A stretch of DNA of 64,000 bases from Serpens sp035497915. GTDB taxonomy: Bacteria > Pseudomonadota > Gammaproteobacteria > Pseudomonadales > Pseudomonadaceae. This document shows, piece after piece, positions 50,038-58,331 of this stretch. Below the pieces are notes generated by a model. That model was not told the DNA's origin. It worked only from the letters and a program-made list of their open reading frames with translations, and ran no database searches. The stretch is taken from contig NZ_DATJCS010000001.1 in NCBI RefSeq assembly GCF_035497915.1, forward strand, positions 1 through 64,000, given 5' to 3'. A program made the position numbers and the translations under genes. The first letter of the stretch is position 1. Every line of letters begins with the position of its first letter.

Positions 50038-51309
50038 TCAGAATGTCAGACCGACGTTCAGGCGGGCACCGTCAAACTCGCTCTTGTCGTGACGCTGATA
50101 GCTGGCACCGACGAAGAACTGGGTATTGGTGTCGGTGGAAGCCGACCAGCCGAAGTTCACGCCCAGCTCGTTGTTTTGCTCCGAATACAGCGTGTCGCCA
50201 TAGAAGCGGGTGTCGCGCAGATACACCTGGGTCGCCAGCTTCCACGGCAGGGCAACATGCCAGGCCACGCCGTTGGTCATGGCCTTGTTGCTCAGGTCGT
50301 AGTCGATGACATAGACGTCGGTGATGCCGGTATCTTCGTCCTCGTCTTCATACTCGAAGCGCACGCTATCGATCTTCGCCAGACTGTTGGTCAGCGTGAA
50401 GTTCTGGCCCAGCAGCGAGAAGTCGAAGCGGGTGGTCAGCGACAGGGCGCGCAGGATGCCGGCGGTCATCAGCTCGCCGGAGCCGGCGATGCCGTAGTCG
50501 ATGGCCGGAGTGGTCTCCAGGCCGTCGATCAGCGGGATGGTCCAGCCAAAGCCCAGCTGCAGGCTGTAGTTGTTGGTTTCGCTGTTGATCTCGGTGTGGC
50601 TGATCGGCATGCGGAACTGCAGGCGATGGCCGGGGAGCCAGTCAAGCTTGAAGGTGTAAGCCAGCGGCAGGTGAATGCTGGTGATCTCGTTGCCGGCCAC
50701 GGTCTGCGAACCGTAGCGGATACCCAGGTCCCACTGGTTGTCGATGTCCTGCTGGTTGGTGCCAGTGATCGAGGTATTGGTCAGGCCGTGGATGGTGCCG
50801 ACCATGGAGGCCATCAAGCTGTTGGGGTTACCCGCGACCGGATCGAAGCCGGTGTTGGCTACAGCAGCCTTGTTGATTTCGGTGAGGATTTCCCGATCGC
50901 CATCAACCTTGACCAGATAATCGGCCAGCTTGTCGAGCGCGTCATCCCCACCATACAGATCATCGGTGAATGCCTCACCGTTAATACCCAGGCTGGGAAT
51001 GTCCAGAATCACTTGGGTAACCGTCTGGCCATTCTGAATGACGGGCTTATGGGTCAAGGTGATGGGCACACCACGGAACTTAATATTGGCAATAGCAGTG
51101 TTCGCATTTTCGTTGAACCCCGTCCACTTGCTGCGGATGTAATCGACATCGACTACATCAATGGCGTCCTCCGCCGTGTTAAAAGCCACCTTATAAGGAG
51201 CCGTCTCTGTGGGGGCATCATCCCAGATAAGCTCCACTTCAAACAAAGCCGCCTGCGCAGGCACCGCCGTCAGCGCGATGGCCGAAGCCAGCACTAGTTT
51301 ACGAAACAT
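50038..51309 (-). CDS. Putative outer-membrane beta-barrel protein, family not recognised
   Basis: Protein of 423 residues. A signal peptide MFRKLVLASAIALTAVPAQA is clear. After a globular N-terminal half, residues from about 190 on alternate hydrophobic and polar positions (IHLPLAYTFKLDWLPGHRLQFRMPI, YSLQLGFGWTIPLI, VAWHVALPWKLATQVYLRD) and the chain ends in LNVGLTF. A terminal Phe is the BAM recognition signal, so an outer-membrane barrel is likely. An acidic loop EDEDEDTG lies near 310. Its 5' third is visibly less GC-rich than its neighbours. Function unknown. Confidence 0.7.
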   Translation of the reverse strand: MFRKLVLASAIALTAVPAQAALFEVELIWDDAPTETAPYKVAFNTAEDAIDVVDVDYIRSKWTGFNENANTAIANIKFRGVPITLTHKPVIQNGQTVTQVILDIPSLGINGEAFTDDLYGGDDALDKLADYLVKVDGDREILTEINKAAVANTGFDPVAGNPNSLMASMVGTIHGLTNTSITGTNQQDIDNQWDLGIRYGSQTVAGNEITSIHLPLAYTFKLDWLPGHRLQFRMPISHTEINSETNNYSLQLGFGWTIPLIDGLETTPAIDYGIAGSGELMTAGILRALSLTTRFDFSLLGQNFTLTNSLAKIDSVRFEYEDEDEDTGITDVYVIDYDLSNKAMTNGVAWHVALPWKLATQVYLRDTRFYGDTLYSEQNNELGVNFGWSASTDTNTQFFVGASYQRHDKSEFDGARLNVGLTF

Positions 51310-51400
51310 AGTTTTTCCTCCCCCGTTGATGATCCCTACCCCGGTGTTGGCAGACTCCGTTCGGCAGGCGATGTTATTTTGCCTTTATTCCCCGGCAGCG

Positions 51401-51429
51401 CCTAGAAGCGAAGCGCCAGATCTTGTCAA
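51401..51429 (-). promoter_or_regulatory. Candidate promoter of the outer-membrane protein gene
   Basis: Minus strand: TTGACA (51429-51424), 17-bp spacer, TCTAGG (51406-51401). The -35 box is perfect but the -10 is poor. About 90 bases of leader would precede the ATG at 51309. Confidence 0.35.
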
Positions 51430-51563
51430 GGCGCCCCACGAGAAGCAATAAACGCGCCGGATTGCCGATCCTGCCTATCCGCTTATCGGAACGCACCCGA
51501 CTTTCCGCCAGCGCCAACCCGTCTTACCATCTCTGCATTGCCCGTTTCCTTTGAGAAAGCCCG

Positions 51564-52436
51564 ATGAGCGCAACCCCGTACGTCTTCGATGTCACCGACG
51601 CCAGCTTCGAGAAGCTGGTGATCGAGAACTCCTTTCACAAACCCGTGCTGGTGGACTTCTGGGCCGAGTGGTGTGCGCCGTGCAAGGCGCTGATGCCGGT
51701 GCTGGCGAAGATCGCCGAGGAGTATCAGGGTGAGCTGCTGCTGGCCAAGGTGAACTGCGATTTCGAGCAGGGCGTGGTGACGCAACTGGGCATCCGCAGC
51801 CTGCCCACCGTGGTGCTGTTCAAGGACGGTCAGCCGGTGGATGGTTTTGCCGGGGCCCAGCCGGAATCGGCGATTCGCGCCATGCTCGAACCCCACGTGC
51901 AGCTGCCCGCCACACCCGAGGCCGACCTGCTGGACAGCGCCCGGGCGGCCTTCGCCGAGGGCCGCATCGGCGAGGCGGAAGCGCTGCTCGTACAGCTGCT
52001 CACCGAGGATAATCAGAACGCCCCCGCGCTGATCCTCTACGCTCGCTGCCTGGCCGAGCGCGGCGAGCTGGGCGAAGCCGAGACGGTACTCAACGCCGTG
52101 CCCGCCGGTGACGAACACAAGCAGGCGCTGGCCGGCGCCCGCGCCCAGCTGACCTTTCTGCGCCAGGCAGCCGACCTGCCGGAGATGGCGCTGCTCAAGT
52201 CACGCCTCGCCCGGGATGCCGGCGATGACGAGGCGGCCTATCAACTGGCCATCCAGCAACTGGCGCGCCAGCAGTACGAGGCGGCGCTCGACGGTTTGCT
52301 GGCGCTGTTCATGCGCAACCGGCATTACGCCGATGGCCTGCCGCACAAGACGCTGCTGCAGGTCTTCGACTTGCTGGGCAACGATCACCCGCTGGTCACC
52401 CAGTACCGTCGCCGTCTGTATCAGGCGCTGTATTAA
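51564..52436 (+). CDS. cnoX: Thioredoxin-fold co-chaperone CnoX/YbbN
   Basis: Protein of 290 residues: a thioredoxin domain (1-110) with an intact WCAPC site (Cys37, Cys40), followed by TPR-like repeats (LLDSARAAFAEGRIGEAEALL and similar units, 120-285). E. coli CnoX lacks the CxxC pair, whereas this one keeps it, so redox activity besides chaperone holdase function is likely. It stands alone between the outer-membrane gene (divergent) and the zinc operon. Confidence 0.9.
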   Translation: MSATPYVFDVTDASFEKLVIENSFHKPVLVDFWAEWCAPCKALMPVLAKIAEEYQGELLLAKVNCDFEQGVVTQLGIRSLPTVVLFKDGQPVDGFAGAQPESAIRAMLEPHVQLPATPEADLLDSARAAFAEGRIGEAEALLVQLLTEDNQNAPALILYARCLAERGELGEAETVLNAVPAGDEHKQALAGARAQLTFLRQAADLPEMALLKSRLARDAGDDEAAYQLAIQQLARQQYEAALDGLLALFMRNRHYADGLPHKTLLQVFDLLGNDHPLVTQYRRRLYQALY

Positions 52437-52522
52437 GTGCCGGAGCACCTTGCCAGAGCGGCGCGAATGCAGCCGCTTCCGCAAAAGCCGGGCAGCACGG
52501 TGGCAAGCACCCCGGGAATTTA

Positions 52523-52535
52523 GTTATAAAGTAAC
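52523..52535. promoter_or_regulatory. Zur-box-like palindrome upstream of the zinc ABC operon
   Basis: GTTAT-AAA-GTAAC, an imperfect dyad centred on A-rich bases, 48 bp before the ATG of the zrgA-like gene. It resembles gamma-proteobacterial Zur sites (GTTATANNATAAC style). The zinc-binding character of the downstream gene supports the assignment. Confidence 0.5.
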
Positions 52536-52583
52536 AATTAACCCCGAACGCCAGACATCCGCTCCATCCCCTGAGGAGGTTTC

Positions 52584-53168
52584 ATGCATTACCTTCTGCT
52601 TTCTCTCGCCCTGCTGCTGCCCGGTTTCGCCCAGGCCCAGGCTCATGACCACGAGCACGCCAACAACAGCCTGGACGCCCATGTCCACGGCGAGGCCGGG
52701 CTGGATGTCGCGCTGGAGGGCAAGCAGCTGGAGCTGCAGCTGCACAGTCCGGCCATGAACCTGGCGGGCTTCGAACGCGCTCCCGCCAATGCCCGGGAAC
52801 AGGCCCGCCTGAATGCCGTGCGGGATTTCCTCACCCAGCCGGAAAAGATGTTCGCGCTGCCCGCCGAGGCCGGATGCGCACTCGAACGCGAGGCCGTGAG
52901 CAGCGAGCTGTTCGGCGTGGCCGCCGGTGATGAAGATCACCTGGCCCTGCATGACGAAACCTCCGAGGCCGTGCCCGCCGACGATCACCACGACATTCAT
53001 GCCTATTACCAGTTCACCTGCGCCAAGCCCCAGGCCCTGCGCTCGATCGACCTGCGCAACCTGTTCCGCCAGTACCCGGGGGTGCATGAGCTGGATGTGC
53101 AGCTGATCGGCCCGCGCGGACAGAAAGGCCAGACCCTGAGCACCCGCAATCCTGTCCTGCAGTTCTGA
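52584..53168 (+). CDS. zrgA: ZrgA-like zinc-binding periplasmic protein (DUF2796)
   Basis: Secreted protein of 194 residues. A signal peptide ends at AQAQA. Histidine-rich metal stretches follow: HDHEHANNSLDAHVHGEA and later DDHHDIHAYY. The core LDVALEGKQLELQLHSPAMNLAGFE is typical of DUF2796. It probably binds zinc for the ABC proteins encoded next. The order ZrgA-like, ATPase, FtsX-type permease, DUF3299 matches zrg loci of Vibrio and, as I remember, PA4063-PA4066 of P. aeruginosa, which respond to zinc starvation. Confidence 0.82.
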   Translation: MHYLLLSLALLLPGFAQAQAHDHEHANNSLDAHVHGEAGLDVALEGKQLELQLHSPAMNLAGFERAPANAREQARLNAVRDFLTQPEKMFALPAEAGCALEREAVSSELFGVAAGDEDHLALHDETSEAVPADDHHDIHAYYQFTCAKPQALRSIDLRNLFRQYPGVHELDVQLIGPRGQKGQTLSTRNPVLQF

Positions 53169-53170
53169 AC

Positions 53171-53881
<711 letters not shown>

Positions 53882-53882
53882 T

Positions 53883-55148
53883 ATGCCGCTGCTTCGCCTG
53901 GCCCTGGCCAGCCTGGCCAATCGCCGTTTCACCGTACTGCTGACCGTTTTCGCCATCGGCCTGTCGGTCTGCCTGCTGCTGGCCGTCGAGCGCACCCGCA
54001 GCGAAGTACGCAACAGTTTCGCCAGCACCGTCAGCGGCACCGACCTGATCGTCGGCGCGCGCTCCGGTGCGGTGAATCTGCTGCTCTATTCGGTGTTTCG
54101 CATCGGCAACGCCACCAACAACATCCGCTGGGAAAGCTACCAGCGCTTCGCCGAGCACCCGCGGGTGAAGTGGGCGATCCCGCTGTCGCTGGGCGATTCG
54201 CACCGGGGCTTCCGGGTGCTGGGCACCAGCGCGGCCTACTTCGAGCATTTCCGTCACGGCCGCCAGCAGGCGCTGCAGTTGGCCGAAGGGCGGCCGTTCG
54301 GCAGCGAGCCTTTCGAAGTGGTGCTGGGCGCGGAAGTGGCCGGCAGCCTCGGCTACCGGCTGGACCAGGAGATCGTGCTGGCCCACGGCGTGGCCCGGGT
54401 GAGCCTGACCCACCATGACGACAAGCCGTTTCGCATTGTCGGCATTCTCAAGCGCACCGGCACACCGGTGGATCGCACCCTGCACGTGCCGCTGCAAGGC
54501 ATCGAAGCCCTGCATGTGGACTGGCGGAACGGCATGCCGGCGCGCGGCGCCGGCCGCGTCAGCGCCGAGCAGGCGCGCCAGCTCGATCTGCAGCCCAAGC
54601 AGATCACCGCCGTGCTGCTCGGCCTGCATAGCCGGGTAAGCACCTTCGCCCTGCAGCGGGAGATCAACCAGTACGGCGGCGAACCGCTGCTGGCGATCCT
54701 GCCCGGCGTGGCCCTGCAGGAACTGTGGAGCCTGATGGGCGTCGCCGAGCAGGCGCTGTTCGTGGTCGCGCTGTTCGTGGTGCTGATCGGCCTGGTCGGC
54801 ATGCTCACCGCCATCCTCTCCAGCCTCAACGAGCGGCGCCGCGAGATGGCCATCCTGCGCTCGGTGGGCGCGCGTCCCTGGCATATCGCCGGCCTGCTGG
54901 TGCTGGAAGGCGGCGCCCTGGCGCTGGCCGGCATCCTGCTCGGCCTGATGCTGCTCTACCTGGGCCTGTTGCTGGCGCAGGCGCCGTTGCAGAGCCATTT
55001 CGGCCTGTATCTGCCGCTGAGCGCGCCGAGTGCCTATGAATGGGGCCTGCTGGGCGCTATCTTCGTCACCGCCCTGCTGATGGGCGCCCTGCCGGCCTGG
55101 CGCGCCTATCGCCAGTCGCTGGCCGATGGTCTGTCGATCCGCCTATGA
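53883..55148 (+). CDS. ABC transporter permease (MacB/FtsX type)
   Basis: Protein of 421 residues with one N-terminal helix (RFTVLLTVFAIGLSVCLLLAV), a large periplasmic domain (about 40-280), and three C-terminal helices around LNERRREMAILRSVGARPWHIAGLLVLEG (in part), the FtsX coupling motif. It would use ATP to move a periplasmic domain rather than pass a substrate through the membrane. Its stop codon TGA falls inside the ATGA at 55145. Confidence 0.9.
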   Translation: MPLLRLALASLANRRFTVLLTVFAIGLSVCLLLAVERTRSEVRNSFASTVSGTDLIVGARSGAVNLLLYSVFRIGNATNNIRWESYQRFAEHPRVKWAIPLSLGDSHRGFRVLGTSAAYFEHFRHGRQQALQLAEGRPFGSEPFEVVLGAEVAGSLGYRLDQEIVLAHGVARVSLTHHDDKPFRIVGILKRTGTPVDRTLHVPLQGIEALHVDWRNGMPARGAGRVSAEQARQLDLQPKQITAVLLGLHSRVSTFALQREINQYGGEPLLAILPGVALQELWSLMGVAEQALFVVALFVVLIGLVGMLTAILSSLNERRREMAILRSVGARPWHIAGLLVLEGGALALAGILLGLMLLYLGLLLAQAPLQSHFGLYLPLSAPSAYEWGLLGAIFVTALLMGALPAWRAYRQSLADGLSIRL

Positions 55149-55156
55149 GGTTATCC

Positions 55157-55681
55157 ATGCTGCGCCACCTGCTTGTCCTGCTCTTCGTGGTGTCCCTGCC
55201 GCTGCACGCCGCGCAAGTGCGCGAGCTGAGCTGGGACGATCTGGTGCCAGCCGACGCGCCGCCGCCGGTAACCCCGGAGCTACCGATGCATGACCTGGCC
55301 GAGCTGGGCGACGTGCTGCTGGGCACGGCCGAAGCGACCACAAACATGCCCCAGGCCACCGGCCAGCCGGTGGTGCAGGCGCTGAACGGCCAGCGAGTGC
55401 GTCTGCCCGGCTACATCGTGCCGCTGGATATGACCGAACGCGGCCGGGTGATTGAATTCCTGCTGGTGCCCTACTACGGCGCCTGCATCCACGTGCCGCC
55501 GCCGCCTTCCAACCAGATCGTGCATGCGGTCAGCGAGCTGGGCGTGGCGATCCAGGAGCTCTGGCAGCCCTTCTGGATCGAGGGAACGATGCACACGGAG
55601 TCGATCAGCAGCGAGCTGGCCGAAGCCGGCTACCGTATCCGCGCGGAAAAGATCTATGCCTACGAGGAAGGTGACCTTTAA
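55157..55681 (+). CDS. DUF3299 lipocalin-like secreted protein (ZrgD-like)
   Basis: Protein of about 174 residues with a signal peptide (MLRHLLVLLFVVSLPLHAA). Its core RVRLPGYIVPLDM, VIEFLLVPYYGACIHVPPPPSNQIVHA is the DUF3299 hallmark, including the conserved CIHVPPP. Function unknown; it accompanies zinc-type MacB operons. I prefer ATG 55157, which has GAGG six bases upstream. ATG 55145 (overlapping the permease stop) would add four residues. Confidence 0.85.
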   Translation: MLRHLLVLLFVVSLPLHAAQVRELSWDDLVPADAPPPVTPELPMHDLAELGDVLLGTAEATTNMPQATGQPVVQALNGQRVRLPGYIVPLDMTERGRVIEFLLVPYYGACIHVPPPPSNQIVHAVSELGVAIQELWQPFWIEGTMHTESISSELAEAGYRIRAEKIYAYEEGDL

Positions 55682-55730
55682 GGCACATTGACAGCAGGGA
55701 CAAGCTGTCGCAGGCACGACCTTTGGACTA

Positions 55731-55744
55731 TTGAGCCAGATCAA
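55731..55744. promoter_or_regulatory. Anr/FNR-like box upstream of oprG
   Basis: TTGAG-CCAG-ATCAA differs from the TTGAT-N4-ATCAA consensus at one position. It lies 63 bp before the oprG ATG. OmpW-family genes, including oprG of P. aeruginosa, are known to be raised under low oxygen or iron. Confidence 0.6.
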
Positions 55745-55806
55745 AAATCACCAAAAACCCCAGGCGCACCATGGTTATCACTAAACACGAAACCCTGGAG
55801 TTCCCC

Positions 55807-56505
55807 ATGCGCAAGACTCTGTTCGTTGCTTCCGCCCTGGCCCTGGCCATTGCCGCCCCGCTCGCCCACGCTCACCAGGCAGGGGACATCATTGTTCGTG
55901 CGGGGGCGGTGACGGTCGATCCCAATGGCGACAGCGGCGCGCTCAAGGTTGATGGAACCGCTTTGGCCGGCACCGAGGCCACGGTAGACAGCAACACCCA
56001 ACTGGGTCTGAACTTCGCCTACATGCTGACCGACAAGGTCGGTGTCGAGCTGCTGGCCGCCACCCCCTTCACCCATGACGTGCATGTGAAGGGCCTGAAC
56101 AACGCACTCAATATGACCGGCCTGGATGGCAAGCTGGGCGAAGTCACCCACCTGCCGCCGACCCTGAGCGTGGTGTATTACCCGCTGGACAACAAGGCCG
56201 CCTTCCAGCCCTACGTGGGCGTGGGCCTCAACTACACCGTGTTCTTCGACGAAGAGCTGACCGCCAACCGCAAGGCCCAGCAGTTCAGCGACCTGAGCCT
56301 CGACAGCTCCGTAGGTCTGGCCTTCCAGGTCGGCGCCGACTACATGCTGAACGACAAGCTGATGGTCAACGCTCAGATCCGTTATATCGATATCGGCACC
56401 GACGCCACCGTGAAGGGGCCGGGCGCCCTGAACGTGCAGAAAACCACCGTCAGCGTCGACGTCGACCCGATGGTCTACATGGTCGGCCTGGGCTATAAGT
56501 TCTAA
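55807..56505 (+). CDS. oprG: Outer-membrane protein OprG (OmpW family)
   Basis: Protein of 232 residues. A signal peptide ends at AHAH. The eight-stranded OmpW barrel follows: GDIIVRAGAVTVDP, QLGLNFAYMLTDKVGVELLAATPF, YPLDNKAAFQPYVGVGLNYTVFF in part, and terminal YMVGLGYKF with the C-terminal Phe. It forms a small channel for hydrophobic molecules. The ATG at 55807 has GGAG upstream. A strong terminator follows 9 bases after the stop. Confidence 0.93.
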   Translation: MRKTLFVASALALAIAAPLAHAHQAGDIIVRAGAVTVDPNGDSGALKVDGTALAGTEATVDSNTQLGLNFAYMLTDKVGVELLAATPFTHDVHVKGLNNALNMTGLDGKLGEVTHLPPTLSVVYYPLDNKAAFQPYVGVGLNYTVFFDEELTANRKAQQFSDLSLDSSVGLAFQVGADYMLNDKLMVNAQIRYIDIGTDATVKGPGALNVQKTTVSVDVDPMVYMVGLGYKF

Positions 56506-56514
56506 GCCAACCGC

Positions 56515-56553
56515 AAAAGCAAACGCCCCGCTCAATGCGGGGCGTTTGCTTTT
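56515..56553 (+). terminator. Rho-independent terminator of oprG
   Basis: AAAAGCAAACGCCCCGC (56515-56531), loop TCAAT, GCGGGGCGTTTGCTTTT (56537-56553): a 17-bp perfect stem ending in a T-run. Confidence 0.95.
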
Positions 56554-56581
56554 GATACGCCCGCACACAGCCGAAGCGTTT

Positions 56582-56678
56582 GTGTGTGGGGGCCGGGTTT
56601 ATCCCGGCCGAGGGCAGTGGGAGCGACACCGAGGCGCGAGACCAATTCCGCTGACCGGCATAAAGCCGGCCCCACAGG
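56582..56678. repeat. REP family A pair in opposite orientation
   Basis: GGGGGCCGGGTTTATCCCGGCC (56586-56607) and CCGGCATAAAGCCGGCCCCACAGG (56655-56678), 47 bp apart, in the convergent gap after oprG. No gene in 56554-56722. Confidence 0.8.
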
Positions 56679-56722
56679 AAGCCACGCCCACATCGAATGA
56701 TTGTCAGCGCCTCTCCGGCCTT

Positions 56723-57613
56723 TCAATTCGCCCCGTGCCGGAAATAGCGATCCAGCAGGGCCGGTAGGCCGGCGCGCCAGGCGCGTGGCTTGACGCCATA
56801 GGTGTTGAGGATCTTCTTGCAGGCCAGCACCCCGTGCTGGGGTTCCACGGACGCATCGGCACAGGCCGCGTGCGCCAGCGCGATGATCTCGGCCGGCGGC
56901 AGCGTGCGCAGGTTGCGCGCCTCGGCGACCATGCACTGCCCCAGCGCCAGCACGGTGGTGGCTTCCTGGGCGCCGTAGTGGTAAGTGCCCCACAGCGGCG
57001 CGGCGCAGTCGAGCTGCTTGAGTATCGCGAGGATCACCCGCGCCACATCGTCTACCGGGCAGGGATTGCCGCGCCGGTCATCGGCCAGCTCCAGCGGGTC
57101 GCCGGTTTCCAGGCGACGCAGGAAGCGGCCGAGCACGCCATCGCGGCTGTCGTCGAGAATCCAGCCGGTGCGCAGGATGACGTGGCGCGGACACAGGGAA
57201 CGCACTACATGCTCCATCTCCACCAGGGCCTGGCCCAGAGGACCGAGCGGCTGCGGCTCGTCCGCCTCGCCATAGGCGGTTACCCGCGCGCCATCGAACA
57301 CGCGGTAGCTGGACGGCTGCAGCAGGATGATGCCGTGATACTGGCAAAGCTCGGCCAGGCGCTCGACGGTTTCCTGCTGCGCGGCCAGCCGAGCCTCGTC
57401 CACCTTGCTGTTCTGGAACCAGTCGTAATAGAAGGCCAGATTGACCACGACATCCGGACGGGTGTCGTCGAGCAGTTGGGTCAGGCTGGCGGCATCCCAG
57501 GCGGCATCCGGTGGACGCGGGGCGAGAAAGCCGATGTCCTCCTCGGCACCCTTGGCAATCAGCGACTGCCCCAATGCGCTGCCGCCACCGAGCAGCATCA
57601 GACGCATGCGCAT
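56723..57613 (-). CDS. RmlD-like sugar-nucleotide reductase/NAD(P)-binding protein
   Basis: Protein of 296 residues with a Rossmann start LMLLGGGSALGQSLIAKG, DDTRPDVVVNLAFYYDW, QPSSYRVFDGA and a C-terminal LACKKILNTYGVKPRAWR. It resembles dTDP-4-dehydrorhamnose reductase (RmlD) or the MAT2B group, but the usual YxxxK pair is not evident (YGEADEPQPLG is found instead). So it may be a non-reducing relative. It lies between oprG (convergent) and ssb. Confidence 0.7.
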   Translation of the reverse strand: MRMRLMLLGGGSALGQSLIAKGAEEDIGFLAPRPPDAAWDAASLTQLLDDTRPDVVVNLAFYYDWFQNSKVDEARLAAQQETVERLAELCQYHGIILLQPSSYRVFDGARVTAYGEADEPQPLGPLGQALVEMEHVVRSLCPRHVILRTGWILDDSRDGVLGRFLRRLETGDPLELADDRRGNPCPVDDVARVILAILKQLDCAAPLWGTYHYGAQEATTVLALGQCMVAEARNLRTLPPAEIIALAHAACADASVEPQHGVLACKKILNTYGVKPRAWRAGLPALLDRYFRHGAN

Positions 57614-57766
57614 GGAATCGACTCGCTATATGAAGAATGACTGAATGACTGCATGGTGGCCGGCATGGGGAAATCAGGTTGAACGGCACGCGTTGCGGGC
57701 GATGACCTTCGGCATTCTGCGGGTTTGCTATCGGATCGTCACTAGTGATCTTGCTTCCTGGAAGCA

Positions 57767-57792
57767 AAAAGCGCAGCCGAGGCTGCGCTTTT
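57767..57792 (-). terminator. Rho-independent terminator of ssb
   Basis: Minus strand: AAAAGCGCAGCC-TC-GGCTGCGCTTTTTGC, an 8-bp GC stem (57788-57771) flanked by A- and T-runs, 17 bases after the ssb stop. Confidence 0.88.
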
Positions 57793-57808
57793 GTCTGTGA
57801 CGCACTTC

Positions 57809-58315
57809 TCAGAACGGGATGTCGTCGTCGAAGCTGTCGTAATCGGGCGCCGGCTGGGCCGGAGCCTGCTGCGGAGCCGGACGCGACGCGGCAGGAGCCT
57901 GCTGCTGCGGCTCGCGCTGCGGACGGGCCGGACGCTGGGCGTATTCACCGCCGCCTTCGGCGTTGCCGCCACGGCCGCCGAGCAGCTGCATGGTGCCACC
58001 CATGTCCACCACGATCTCGGTGGTGTAGCGGTCCTGGCCCTGCTGGTCCTGCCACTTGCGGGTCTGCAGGCGGCCTTCGATGTAGCATTGCGAGCCCTTG
58101 CGCAGGTACTCGCCGGCGATTTCGGCAACCTTGCCGAACAACACGACACGGTGCCATTCGGTACGTTCCTGCAGCTGGCCGGTCTGCTTGTCCTTCCAGC
58201 TGTCGGTGGTGGCCAGGGTGATGTTGGTCACCGCGTTGCCGTTGGGCAGGTAGCGGGTTTCCGGATCTCCGCCCACGTTGCCGATCAGAATGACTTTGTT
58301 AACCCCACGGGCCAT
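57809..58315 (-). CDS. ssb: Single-stranded DNA-binding protein
   Basis: Protein of 168 residues. An OB-fold (MARGVNKVILIGNVGGDPE, WHRVVLFGKVAEIAGEYLRKG in part, TTEIVVDMGGTMQLLG) is followed by a Gln/Pro/Ala-rich linker and the acidic partner-binding tip DDDIPF. It coats single-stranded DNA in replication and repair. It is followed by a terminator, and the MFS gene lies 16 bp upstream on the same strand; uvrA is divergent from that gene. Confidence 0.96.
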   Translation of the reverse strand: MARGVNKVILIGNVGGDPETRYLPNGNAVTNITLATTDSWKDKQTGQLQERTEWHRVVLFGKVAEIAGEYLRKGSQCYIEGRLQTRKWQDQQGQDRYTTEIVVDMGGTMQLLGGRGGNAEGGGEYAQRPARPQREPQQQAPAASRPAPQQAPAQPAPDYDSFDDDIPF

Positions 58316-58331
58316 GACGCTTCTCCCAGGT

